A stretch of DNA of 64,000 nt from Cryptomeria japonica (Eukaryota; Streptophyta; Pinopsida; Cupressales; Cupressaceae). The stretch's first letter is position 1. The number at the start of each line of letters is the position of its first letter. The translations under genes were made by a program, and so were the position numbers. Location: the NCBI RefSeq assembly GCF_030272615.1, contig NC_081413.1:337680802-337744801 (forward strand), given 5' to 3'. Below, piece by piece: positions 11,921 to 22,480 of this stretch. Below the pieces are notes generated by a model. It saw nothing but the letters and a program-made list of their open reading frames with translations, was not told where the DNA came from and did not search any database.

Positions 11921-12961
11921 ATGGAAATTTTGAGACAACAGTTGGAAGGGGTTCTTGAAGATTTTGATGCGGAAAAATTAAACAATATCAAACTGGAAGA
12001 AGAACTCAGATCCACTTGAGAATTCATCAAAGCATTTCAAGAAAACCTAGTCATGGCATAGAGTAAGAGAAAATAATTTCTTGAGTAACTACAAAAACAA
12101 GATGATGAAGAAAAAGAAACTCTTAGAGATATTGCAGAGAAACTGAGACAAGAGAACAGTAACATGAATAATGAGATGCAAGACTTAACCATGAGACTAT
12201 GTAAGGATATTGAAGATAGAAAGAATAATTAGGAAGATTTGTCCAGATGACTTAATGAAAGATCAGATGAATCTATAAGGCTTAGTCATGAAAATGATAT
12301 GCTTAAAACAAAGTTGATTTAGATGCAACATGACAAAGAGAAACTTATGAGACAAGTTAGCACTCTGGAAAATGAGTTGGTCACTGCAAATGAATACAAA
12401 GACAAATTCAAAAAGAGCTCAGACAAGCTTGATGATATGCTGAAAAGTCAAAAACCTGATGGAGAAACAAAAGGACTTGGATTTGAACATGGAGAAAGTT
12501 TTGGAACTGCAAATAATCATTATCACAATAAACCGGTAAGCCAATCGAATGCTTATAAATTCAATGGAAATTTTTTTAATTGTAACAAATTTGGTCATAG
12601 AGAAAATCAATGCAGATATAAGAATAATCAGAATACAAACTCATTTACCAGTCAATGTTCCAAATGCAATAAATATAGTCATCAATCAAATGATTGTAGA
12701 ATTAATGTAAAATGCTATGCTCGTGGTAGATTTGGACATTTATCTAATCAATGCAGAACTCAACCCAAGCAAGGTTATGGAAAAGATATTCAAAGAAACA
12801 ATGTAACTTGTTATGCATGCAACAAGATTGGGCATACTGCAAGATTTTGCAGAAGCAAGAATGTACCAGAAAACAACAGAGGATCTAATGACAAAGGAAA
12901 GGAAAAGGTGAATGATATCAAGCAAGAATTCTCTAAACAATGGGTCAAGAAGATACATTAG
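11921..12961 (+). pseudogene. gag of element F: coiled coil plus four zinc knuckles
   Basis: The frame opens at ATG 11921 (MEILRQQLEGVLEDFDAEKL), about 60 bases after the primer-binding site, and stays in one frame to 12961 despite about seven internal stops. Residues 1 to about 165 are a long coiled coil. Then comes LDDMLKSQ...GLGFEHGES, the same block as in copia element E. Four knuckles follow: FFNCNKFGHRENQC (first Cys absent), CSKCNKYSHQSNDC, CYARGRFGHLSNQC (second Cys replaced by Arg) and CYACNKIGHTARFC (intact). It would be the RNA-packaging protein. No capsid UBN2-type domain is recognisable. Most stops are TAG or TGA, as expected from C-to-T decay. Confidence 0.82.
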
Positions 12962-13354
12962 AGAAATGGTGAATCTAGCTCTGCATCGACAGAACAAAAC
13001 AATCCTGCACCGATAGGAAATTCTTCATCTAACTAAGGAATAATCCTTAGGGGTAAGGCAACTAATTGAAGATCATGCATTTTTCCCCTCAGATGATGGT
13101 AAGAAGTCATAATCCTTCTTTACCGGCACATATGTTGAGTTACAATGGAAATTCACTAATTGACAAAGCATTTAATGTGGTTGTTAAGTTAACTTTTTGG
13201 TTATAAAGCATCAAAGTTTCTCATTTTGACTCACCAAGTATTCGAAGAGCACAAAAGTAGAGCATCGACATTCAAGAAGCGAAGCAACAAAGATTTTCTA
13301 GCGAATCCAAGGTTTTCACTTGCATTCGATAGAAAAAGGTATTTATTTTATGTC
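12962..13354 (+). other. gag-ORF2 spacer of element F
   Basis: Short Ser/Asn-rich coding-like sequence continues for about 25 codons after the gag stop, then all frames are broken. The corresponding region of element H (38101-38434, minus) is also unreadable. Just before the ORF2 start there is an AAAAAGGTATTTATTTT stretch; at the same place H has AAAAGGTATGTATC, which resembles a plant 5' splice site. No gene is supported here. Confidence 0.5.
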
Positions 13355-16300
13355 ATGGCTTCTTCATCTTTTGTTCTTGAATTCATAGCAAACCCTACTA
13401 TTGTGGAGAATATCAAACGTCTTAGACTAGTTTCTAAGATAATTCCTAAGATAGCTAAGATGGACGACTCTATTAGAGCATTTTCAAAAATTCCGAAGAG
13501 AGTTGCATTCGAAGAAGACCCTAGGGCATACATTTACTGTAATATTGAAGATTAGGGTCTGAGGATATAAGGAACATGTTTTTTAATGTGATCACAAACA
13601 ACCAAGGTGTAATCAAACCTAAACATAAGATTGTGGAAGATTTAGAATTGGTAGACATCCTTCATATTCTTGAATTCGAAGATGAAATTGTTCGATATGT
13701 TCTAAGTAGAGTTCACGGTGAGTTCTTATGGCTTGACTCCATCTTGAAAATTACCAAGGAAGCTATTAAAGTTGTTACATGTTTACCCTCTACTGGCACA
13801 AGGCTTGAGAAGAAGAAGAAAATTCCAAACAAAGATGTTATGAATCTAACCGGTGCTACATCTGATAATAGATCACTCAGGGTAAGTGACATAACTGATT
13901 ATAATGTTAAATATGCTAGCATGGTTACTGGTTACAAGGTCGCACATATGAATAGGTTGAATTTTGTTTCTAGTCTATGCATTCATAGTGCTTATGAAAT
14001 GGTAAAGAATAATGCAAAAATCGATCTTTATGAATGGTTAAAAGATGAATTGATAGAGAAATTGGACAAAATCAACGATGATAAAAAGGGAACATTCAAA
14101 TTTGGGAATTTTTCATGTATGTTTGATCCTATACTTCTCAAAGGAGACTCCTGACATATTCCATAGAGACTTTTCCTATGATGTTTCTATTGGAAAATAG
14201 ATTAAGGGGGCAATTTCCGGCATGGGTTTAGAAGAAAACACGCAGGTAAAGGAATACTTCAAAAAATTTCAAGCAAGAATGAAGAAAAGGGAAAGAATCC
14301 CTCAGAGTATTGTTGATAAGTATGACAAATTGATATGTTTTGTTATAAAGAGAGATGAGACATGGATGGAGGCTATCAAACCTAGAACTGTTTGGGTAAC
14401 AAAAATGGGATATGAAGTGGACACCAACATTCTGGAATCTTATGCCAAGATACTTCTAGATGCCCCACTGGAACCTACTGAGAAGATCTTTGGCATTGTT
14501 GAAACCATAGAGAAAGATGTTTCTATTCAGAAGCAAAGAAAGAAAAGGGATAAAATATTGAAAGATGCTTCAAAATTTGTTGAAGATGTTACCAGGGGAT
14601 TATTGGAACTTGATCAGTTGAATGGTGTTGCTGCAAGCATGAAAGAAAGAAAGTCTGACTAGAAACCAATAACACATGTTTCCCCTGTTGTTACCTCATC
14701 CGAGACTGATAGTGACAAAGCTGGAGAATTTAAAAAGGTGGATAGGAAGAAGAGAAAATCTGCACTGACACCCGCACCTGCTCCATCACCTAAGAAGACA
14801 AGCACACTTAGGAAGAAAGAACAAGCTATGAGAGAGCTTAGAGGTTCAAAGAAGAAGATTGCATAGAAGAAACCGACACCAAAGAAATCTGATACACTTT
14901 CCCCGAAAGAGCTCGTTAATGAAATAACTCAGGATGGTAATCTCAACAATGTCAGTAAGTTTTATCATTCTTTTAATGATTCTGATAAGGACACTATTGA
15001 AGAAAGCATAATCTTGTATTTAGATATATATAAGAAATTTCTTATTGAGGTCATTGTTGTTCTTCCCAATGACTTATATCTAAGAATTGAAGCAGAAAGA
15101 ATGTCTATCATGGAATTGGACAAGAAATTAAAGGTTGAAGCACTGTTGGTTGTTCATCTAGCTAAGTCTAGACAAGAAATAGATGAATTGATAGCTTAAG
15201 CTAGAAAAAATGGTTTTGTAAGTGGTCATCGGAAAGTAAGCCTCATGGTTGGTAGGACAAAGGAAATCATAGATGAGACAGCAGACAAATGGGATATTTT
15301 CTTTGTGGAGAAAGAGAAAAGAGAAGAAAAAGAAAGACAAAAGGCTAACAAATCATTTACTAAGGTATATCAAAAAGGGGATAAAGGGAAGAATAAGGTT
15401 GGTCGTGTTCCTGACTTAACAATAAAAGATAACTTACCACCACTGGCTCAGGACACCCCACCAGTAGTAGCAGAGGTACATGTAGAAGTGTAGAATCAGC
15501 CCGCTGAAAAGACATCAGAGGAAGAAAATGCAACAGATGTGGTTGATCCCAAGTCAAACGTTCTATTCATGATGAAGGTTGGTACTCAGGACATCAACAT
15601 TACAATGGATGATACCTTTATTCCAGAAATTAGTAAGGACCAGCCTATTGACACTCCTTTAAATATTGATATTGATAATATAATTGTTGAAGATAAAGAA
15701 ATTTTTGAGGAGAAGAAATCAGAATCTGTAAATGTTGAGATACCGACAGATAAAGCACAAGAACTGATAGCATCTAAACTGGCAAAGGATAAGAATAAGA
15801 ATAAGGAAGAGGAAGAGATTAAGATAGATGAACAGAAAATAGAGGAAGGGACAAAGAAATGTAGAACCTAGCACTTATCCCAGTACTTCAAATTTGGTTT
15901 TCAGACCAACATCTGTCACAAAAGTACTTTTGGATTCTATAAAGAAGATAATAGAGTGTAATGCCTTAGCATTTAAGTCTATCGATGATTCTCTATCGAT
16001 TTTGTAGATGATTGCATCAGAGTGCAAGGTAGATCATATTGTTGGCTCAATAGGTAAATTGGACACATTGTCCAAATTCATTTCTACTAACATTGAGACA
16101 TTAGACAAGATAAATGAGAAGACTATTCAAGAAAAAGTTGATAAAGAAAAGGAAGAATTCTTTGAAAAAACAATAAAGGAATGTACACATCAAATTGATA
16201 CACTACTATCGACATTGAATTCTACCATTTTGGAGTATAAGGGATTATATTGGGAAGCTTGCAAACCTCATCAATTAATAGAAGATATTGATGAACAGAT

Positions 16301-16688
16301 TAGAAAAACTCAAAAGGAAATTGACGATATTGCAGATAATATAATTGGTTCTTCGGAACTAACATCAATCATAGAATAGGAGATGGCTATTCATGACGAG
16401 AAGATTAAAAATCTTGAAAAAGAAAAGGCACGACTGAAAATGAAAACTACGGAGTTGAAGAATAAGCTTGGTCCAAGATTGGACAATCTAATCACTCACC
16501 AGAATGCACTATCAAAGGCTACAATTCAAGGAGATAGATCACCGGAACAACAAATGCACTATCTTACCAGAATGATCAGACAAACAAAAACAATAATTAC
16601 CGATAGTACAAAGTTCATGCAGGGTTTGAACTTAGTTCTTGTAGATATTTTTCAAGTTGTACACAACAGACTTCAAGGTTCTAAGTAA
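13355..16688 (+). pseudogene. ORF2 of element F, unknown protein replacing pol
   Basis: The likely start is ATG 13355 (MASSSFVLEFIANPTIVE). The region spans about 1,110 codons with a few frameshifts (near 13560, 14160 and 15880) and several TAG stops. In order: an N-terminal region with DPRAYIYCNIED; a block SRVHGEFLWLDS...ITKEAIKVVTCLPSTG (about 13700-13800); TGATSDNRSLRV and YASMVTGYKVAHMNRLNFVS; a KFKFGNFSC-type segment (about 14097); a 'DETWMEAIKP...MGYEVDTNIL' block; a Lys/Pro-rich linker; an LVNEITQDG...ILYLDIYKK block (about 14912-15045); an acidic linker; and a long C-terminal coiled coil (about 16008-16688). I find no DTG/DSG protease, HHCC or DDE integrase, YVDD polymerase or RNase H motif. 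Element H carries the same blocks in the same order. I do not know its function. Confidence 0.75.
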
Positions 16689-16855
16689 TTTTTTGAACTT
16701 TTGACATCCTTTGTCATTGATGTCAAAGGGGGAGTGGTATAGTGAGAAAAATGTACAGTTAACAAATCATTTGCTCAGGGGGAGAACTCACCATTTTGGA
16801 TTCATAGTTTTTGATTTTTCTCATGAGTGTTGCCATCAATGCCAAAGGGGGAGAT
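16689..16855 (+). promoter_or_regulatory. 3' untranslated region and polypurine tract of element F
   Basis: It contains CAAAGGGGGAGTGG (16724), CAGGGGGAGAA (about 16776) and the terminal CCAAAGGGGGAGAT (16842-16855) that touches the LTR. The first and last follow TTGTCATTGATGTCAA (16711-16726) and TTGCCATCAATGCCAA (16830-16845). Confidence 0.75.
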
Positions 16856-17762
16856 TGTTGGCATTATACACTTAGATGAGAATGGTGGATGTTGTCATTG
16901 ATGGCAACAAGGTTCCATAGGTTCACACCGACAATAGACTTCACCTACCGGAACCAACAGATACAATAAGGCTTATTCACATCGGCATCCAGTTTACACC
17001 AGTAGAAGATTATACCGGCATTCCAGGCCGACTTGGCAATAGTATGATTTATGCGAAATTAATTGTAATGTAAATTATAATTATATGGTTGACATATTGT
17101 ATTTTAAAGACTCATATATTTATGAGTTCTTGTAGGTCATTTGGTATGTAGTAAGGAAGTGGTAATATGAGATAAGATAGGATATGATATCGAATAGTTG
17201 AATATGCATTTTGATGTGTTTATTTTGGAGCAAATAAGAAGTAGAGCAAAGCGAAGATTATTATGTGTAAGAAGAATCATTTGACAACATACCGGCTAGG
17301 GTTTTTGGCAGAGGCAGAACCGGTATCAGACAGAGCATAACATCAAACTCATCCAGCATTTTGATGCAAGTTGTAAGAGTTCATTTTTATATTTACATCA
17401 GTGTTGTAGTCAGTGTGACTCCATCTTTGTTGTTGAGCAGTGAGCTCTAGGCAGTTGGCCTTCCTACATGTGCAGGCCCCCTTTTGTACTAAGTAATATT
17501 TATTCATATGGCCAGTGAGTAAATATTGTGGGTCATAAATCCCACCAAGGTTTTTACCTTATCAGGTTTCCTTGCCAAAATATTTGTGTTATGGTGTGCA
17601 TTGATGTTGATTCCTTTGTTTCTCTTTACTGCATTATTATTTGTTTACCAGTATATTAATATTAGTTAAAGAATTGCAAATAAGTTTAAATCTTTCATTA
17701 ACTAGTTAGACACTGATTCACCCCCCACCTCAGTGTCTTTGGGATTAACCAAATATCTAATA
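16856..17762 (+). repeat. 3' LTR of element F
   Basis: It starts TGTTGGCATTATACAC, directly after the polypurine tract, and ends ACCAAATATCTAATA, where the 5' LTR has ...TTTAACA. It is about 907 bases long. It includes a segment near 16930 that the 5' LTR lacks. Confidence 0.85.
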
Positions 17763-18570
17763 GCTTTTGGTGGGAACCCTCACATACAAATATGTGAACT
17801 TGAGACTGAAGACGTTGATGTTGTATGTGAGTTGAGAGTAAGAAGGGAGATTGAGAAATAATAGAGACTATATGCCTGAGAGTTCTTTCACAGAGAGTTA
17901 GAGTGTGGAGTTAGTAGGTTGAACCAATGAGAGGTTCTGACCGACAGAGACAAAGTAATCGGTAAACTGTTATAATCTTAACAATCAAGCGTACTGGTAG
18001 AGATTTCATGGTTAAGAAGGCATCTAAGTGTGATACTATGTAGGGTGAGGTTTTGAGAAAGAGAAGAGAGGTAGAGAGTAATCGGTAAGAGATCAGAGAG
18101 AAATCTGATAACTGATAGAAGAAGGACTAGTGAAACAGAGAAAGGTGATAACCGACAGACATCAGTTGATCAGGTGTTGCAGAACTCATTTGCAACTAGG
18201 TGTTATCATTGCATAAAAATTATATTGCATTGAATTACACCAAGTTGGTTCTTGGTGCAGGGGTTGGTGCTCCTTGGGTTGGTGCCCTAAATCATTTGTA
18301 ACCTATTGTTTCATTGTGAGGTTGGATTGGAGCAGTAGACTCTAGCAACATTTCTCACTGAGGTTTTTCTCATATAGGGTTTTCCTCGTACATCTGATGT
18401 TGTGGGTTATGCATTTGTGTGTTTTCCTCTTTTGATATCCTCTCATATCTTACTGGTTTTATTTCTTAGTGTTTAGGTTGTCAACCAGTACTCAAAGCTT
18501 AGTTTAAAGAGACAAGATTTTTAGGAACCATAGATTCACCCCCCTCTCAGTGGTACATTATGTTAAAAAA
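17763..18570 (+). repeat. 3' LTR of element E, second part
   Basis: It resumes the LTR interrupted by F and ends with the superfamily signature CATAGATTCACCCCCCTCTCAG (about 18525-18550). The exact terminus lies between 18556 and 18572, where it abuts a gypsy LTR scrap. No gene is seen. Confidence 0.65.
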
Positions 18571-19157
18571 CAATCAAAATATAAAAAATCTATATTACAT
18601 GCAATGATAAAAGATAAAGAGAAGACAAAGCATGTAGCTAAACCCCTCTTGTTCAAGATACAAGTGTGACAAAGTCCTTGGTATGTGCTTGTTAGTAAGA
18701 TTTTCTACAAGATAGCTGCAACTTAATGCTAGTATAATTATGTCCAAGAGAGTGTAGAGAGGAATATGAGAGAAAGAGTGCAATATGAGAGCCAAGAACC
18801 CAAGAAGGGAAGCTCTCCAAATGAGCTAGGATGGATTTTTAAACTTGAAGGAGGCGCAGAGAGCCGTCATGGAAAAAAATGAACCAAAGGACATGCATCG
18901 ACCAACGTTTGAGTCTTTGTTAGATTTGAAATTTTGTAGGTTTATTGGGATGTTAGTGCAGCATGAGGAGTTCCATGCATCGTGCTTGCATCTTACCAAA
19001 GATAAGCCCAAAGGGGTTTTTGAGGCATATAGAGGCACTTTGTCTTTTGAGCCCATGATGTCAAAATAGTAGAATTTTGATCATGAGTTTTCCATTAATG
19101 CACCAAGCGCCATGTGTAAGTTTCATAAATGCATTGGACACAATTTTGGACACTACA
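18571..19157 (-). repeat. gypsy LTR fragment, same family as the LTR of element N
   Basis: It aligns along its length with 46586-47185, sharing ATGCAATG-ATAAAGAGAAGACAA, TTGTTCAAGATACAAGTGTGACAAAG and GAGGCATATAGAGGCACTTTG segments. On the minus strand it starts TGTAGTGTCC at 19157, as the N LTR does at 47185. The part corresponding to 46252-46585 is missing. Confidence 0.8.
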
Positions 19158-19989
19158 GTTTTTCCCCTTTAATGGACTGTTCAGCTTAAGGGATCAATCA
19201 TACTAAAGTAGTTAAAAATAATTCATTATTAAGCCCATGTAGTACAATTAATGTAGTAGGTGCAATAAATACTTATCCCAAAAGAGATCTTGTAGGGCTC
19301 GTAGAGGTCGAGTCAATGATCATGGGCGATGCCCCGAAATCTCCCTGAGGAACCATAGTATTCCACATGATGAATTCCATACTACAAAACTTGAAAATTT
19401 CTCAGCATGAAAAATAGAGGAAGCTACTTTAGCGAGAATAATTCTTAAGGAGTGTTAGTATTGATGGAAAAGAAAAATCTGATAAAGGCAAGTATATGCC
19501 CCCTCATCTTTTTCCCCCAACAAGGTGGGGAAATAAGGAAGGGAAACAAGCCAAAATCGTCCCAAAAGGAGCAAGAAAAATTTGGGAAAATTTAGGCTAT
19601 AAACTTGAAAGTGGGACCTGATGAGGGTTATTTTCACTATTCACTGAGAGTATTTGAGCTAAGATTTGAACAAAGTCTGAGCAAAAATTCCACGCAAATG
19701 AGAGCACTTAGCTAGTAGGATAGAGGAGTTGCAGGTCACAATTGAGCAGGGTGATAAGCTTGACTAGGTATAGTGCAAAACACCCATTAATTTATTATTT
19801 TATGCATTTTTGGAGCTTTTTTAGTCCGAATGACTACCCAAGCGTCTAGGGGACACGCTTCTGTCTAGGCAACACCTTATCATCTCTGATAGGTGCATTC
19901 ATCCAAATGATGTGTTGGCATCTGATTGGGGTGCTATCATCCATAAGACGTGCTAACATCTTATGGGTGCATAGGTGTCGACAAAGTAA
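19158..19989 (+). other. no recognisable gene or repeat
   Basis: About 830 bases lack convincing coding, LTR or motif content. All frames are closed at short intervals. It may be an older decayed insertion or the 5' flank of the PMD pseudogene. Confidence 0.4.
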
Positions 19990-20979
19990 TAAAGATGGAG
20001 ATTAATATAATTGCTTTCCTATGTGCAGAGATTGCTTGAGATACAGAAGCATACTTTGGGGCATCTGTTGCATACTTTACGCGGTTAGGTAGAAGAACTA
20101 TCAATGACCAATAAACAAATTCTCTAAAGAGTAGGTCTATGGTGGACGTTCACTCTACCTGAGTTTCAGTTCTAAGCCTTGATGCTATGGGTGTTGATGG
20201 AGAGATGGGATGTAGACACCATGTCATTCCATCTACCGATGTGGGATATGACGGTGACTTTGATTTACATGTACCACATCCTCTAACTTCCCTTTAGAGG
20301 GAGTAGGTGTCACCAACCATACTGTTTGCTATGGAGTTGGGTAGACAATAGGAGTGGGCCCTAGGGTGGAGGATCAATGCAACAAGGCATGTGTATCTGC
20401 AAGTGCTGGGCTAAGGGTGAGTGCCATTTCTCTTGGTATGATGCATTATAATAGCGATTGTTGCATGATGGATGCTTACAAATGGTCGAGGCTCGAAGCT
20501 GACTGCAAGGTTCATGCCTCTAATATGAGAGATGGAGGAGACGAAGATAGTGTACGCATGGGGTCATAGCATGTTGGCCCACCTATACTATGAGCTCTCT
20601 TGGTATGTTCACCATGAGTACCAGAGTCTCACAACATGCGCCCTCCTATACCTTTAGGCCTTTGAGCATATCACCTATATGTGGCTAGTTAGATTTCCAG
20701 CACCCATGTCGTTAGACATGCCACTACCACTTCAGTATCCATTATAGTGCAATGGATGGTAGACAAGAGACCTTATGTTTTGGAGGGTCACTCTAGATCA
20801 GCTCGAGATTAGAGACATCGTTTGGTAGCCATTCTGAGACATGGGGGTTTAGGTTATAGACTGCACACATCTCCCTCAGATGCAGCGAGACCAGTTCTTA
20901 CTCAGTCGCTAGGATTATGTCGTGATGCCTTACTCCAGGTGGTGATGCATGTAGTAGTTTGGACATGCGTAGACTATCT
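19990..20979 (+). pseudogene. Plant mobile domain (PMD, MAIL1-like) gene, N-terminal half
   Basis: Conserved PMD pieces occur in order: LMERWDVDTMSFHLPMWDMT (20188-20250, matching the W-R-P-E-T-H-T-F-H-L-P region of the family), YAWGHSMLAHLYYELS (about 20551-20600), CALLYL-stop-AFEHITYMW (about 20637-20685), and TRDLMFWRVTLDQLEIRDIVW (about 20766-20830). From about 20550 to 20830 one frame carries them, with TAG stops where Gln is expected. PMD proteins occur both as nuclear cellular proteins (MAIN, MAIL1) needed for gene silencing and as passengers of plant transposons. This copy is dead, and the transposon or cellular origin cannot be decided. Element G interrupts it at 20979/28006. Confidence 0.7.
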
Positions 20980-22409
20980 TGTTGGAATTTTGAGTTTATT
21001 GGCATTTTGCATAGAGATTTCATTAATGATATGTTGTCATTGATGTCAATTGAACTGGTAAATGATATTCATGTCATTTCTGATATTGGCTAGTAACCGG
21101 TAAGAAGAGAGTTGTAGAAGATGTTGTAACCAGTATGTAAAGTTTATGAGTTGAACCGGTGAACCAGTGTAAAGGGTCAAACCTTTCTATGTAATGTAAC
21201 TGGTAAACCCTATCAGCTGTTAAACCTTGACCGATCAAGTTTGTTGGTTTATTATCTGATGAGTGGTAATGATGGAGACACATGTGATCATTGTATGAGG
21301 ATAAATTCAAATTGGTTTGGTGCATTTTCTTATTGTCTAGGTAAGCAACAAAGTGGATTGGATTTAATGCACAGCGTGTGAGGAGTTACAAAGTCCAATG
21401 GAGCGGTGATCATGGAGCGGTTGGAATTGTCTTGAAGAATGTGAAGAGATTGTCATGATTTCTAATGGTCAAGATTGAACCGACTTGTTTGTAATCTCAA
21501 TGATGAGAATTAGGTTTTTGTTGTGTTACCGACCTAATTCATATGTATTTAAGGTTGATGAAGTTGTTTGTAAAGGTTGTTGGCAAGATTGGTAGAAAAC
21601 CCGCTGGGTGTGTAGTTGCCCAACTAGTGAATGGATCTGCACTTTGAGTGAAGGCATATTGAAGCTTAGAAGGATCTGATCAAGCAAATGTAGTGCTACT
21701 CAGACAGAACAAGAAAACCTATTGTTCTCTAACAATTATAGTAGAAGTAAAATCCCTTAACTGGGTAAGCAATAACAAGCTTGGTTACTCATTAAATCCT
21801 ATAACAAGGTGGTCCATTAGCTTGGATTCTTAAATCCTCCACTGAGGTTATTCCTAACAAAGTATTGTGCTTCTAACAAGGCATATTTGTAAATCCCTTA
21901 ACTGGGTGATTCTTAACCGAAATTAGCTCTTAACAGGACTTATTGTAAAGCTCTAATAGTCTTTGGCTCCTAACAAGGATAACTTTGAAAGAGTTCAGAT
22001 AGCTCTCCTTGTGAGTCCCATCTCACTATGGTTTTTACCTATTTGGGTTTTCCATGTATAAACGTTTGTGTCAAGTGGTGAATGCTTTTGTGGCTGTGAT
22101 CTTATTTGTTGATTTGGTTAACTTCTGATAAGGCATTCTAAGTAGAAGCATTGAGAGATGAATATGTTGAGTTAAGATTAAGCATTGTTGATGTTTACAA
22201 GATTGAAGGTGTTTACTGTTAAAAGTTGTCATAACAGTTAAACCGGTTAATGTCAAGTATTCCTAAGAATATTGATCTTGACTAAGATATGTTTACTTTG
22301 TTTAACTAAGTTTGAGCTTGGCAACTTTGTATCAGTTTTTCAATATATTGATTCAGCCCCCCCCCCTCTCAGTATTCTACCAGATACTTATTCTTTCATC
22401 ATACCATCA
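20980..22409 (+). repeat. 5' LTR of element G
   Basis: It starts TGTTGGAATTTTGAG and ends CATCATACCATCA before the primer-binding site (1,430 bases). It contains repeated CTAACAAGG/CCCTTAAC segments (about 21760-21980), which look like short imperfect internal repeats, and a CCCCCCCCCTCTCAG run near the end. Confidence 0.9.
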
Positions 22410-22411
22410 AT

Positions 22412-22423
22412 TGGTATCAGAGC
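22412..22423 (+). promoter_or_regulatory. primer-binding site of element G
   Basis: TGGTATCAGAGC is an exact initiator-Met tRNA complement, placed two bases after the LTR. Confidence 0.9.
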
Positions 22424-22480
22424 TATCCAGGTCCTCATAATTGAAAATCCTAATAGCTTGAGGAAAAGATCTTGTAGATA

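Larger units (their letters stand above)
10970..17762 (+). mobile_element. Non-autonomous copia-like element F (gag plus unknown ORF2)
   Basis: It is complete from LTR to LTR (10970-11849 and 16856-17762). It has a Met-tRNA-type primer-binding site, a zinc-knuckle gag, a second long frame with no pol domain, and a CAAAGGGGGAGAT polypurine tract. It is inserted into the 3' LTR of element E. The flanks (TATTT and GCTTT) give no convincing target duplication, possibly because the right terminus has mutated (TAATA in place of TAACA). Elements H and I have the same architecture. Confidence 0.8.
4186..18570 (+). mobile_element. Ty1/copia element E, 5'-truncated, twice interrupted
   Basis: The order gag, protease, integrase, reverse transcriptase, RNase H (4186-9657) is the copia order. 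It is followed by a polypurine tract at about 10071 and a 3' LTR. The LTR starts at about 10085, is cut at 10969 by element F, and resumes at 17763-18570, giving about 1.7 kb. A family-A solo LTR sits inside the protease (5377-6810). The 5' LTR and the first part of gag are missing, because the element begins against a gypsy RNase H scrap. Frameshifts and stops make it inactive. Confidence 0.8.

Noticed and set aside
10965..17767. target-site duplication for element F
   Set aside because: TATTT and GCTTT agree at only three of five positions, so I do not claim a duplication.
18595..18795. hydrophobic minus-strand frame also found at 46596-46886
   Set aside because: The similarity is due to the shared gypsy LTR; it is not a conserved membrane protein.
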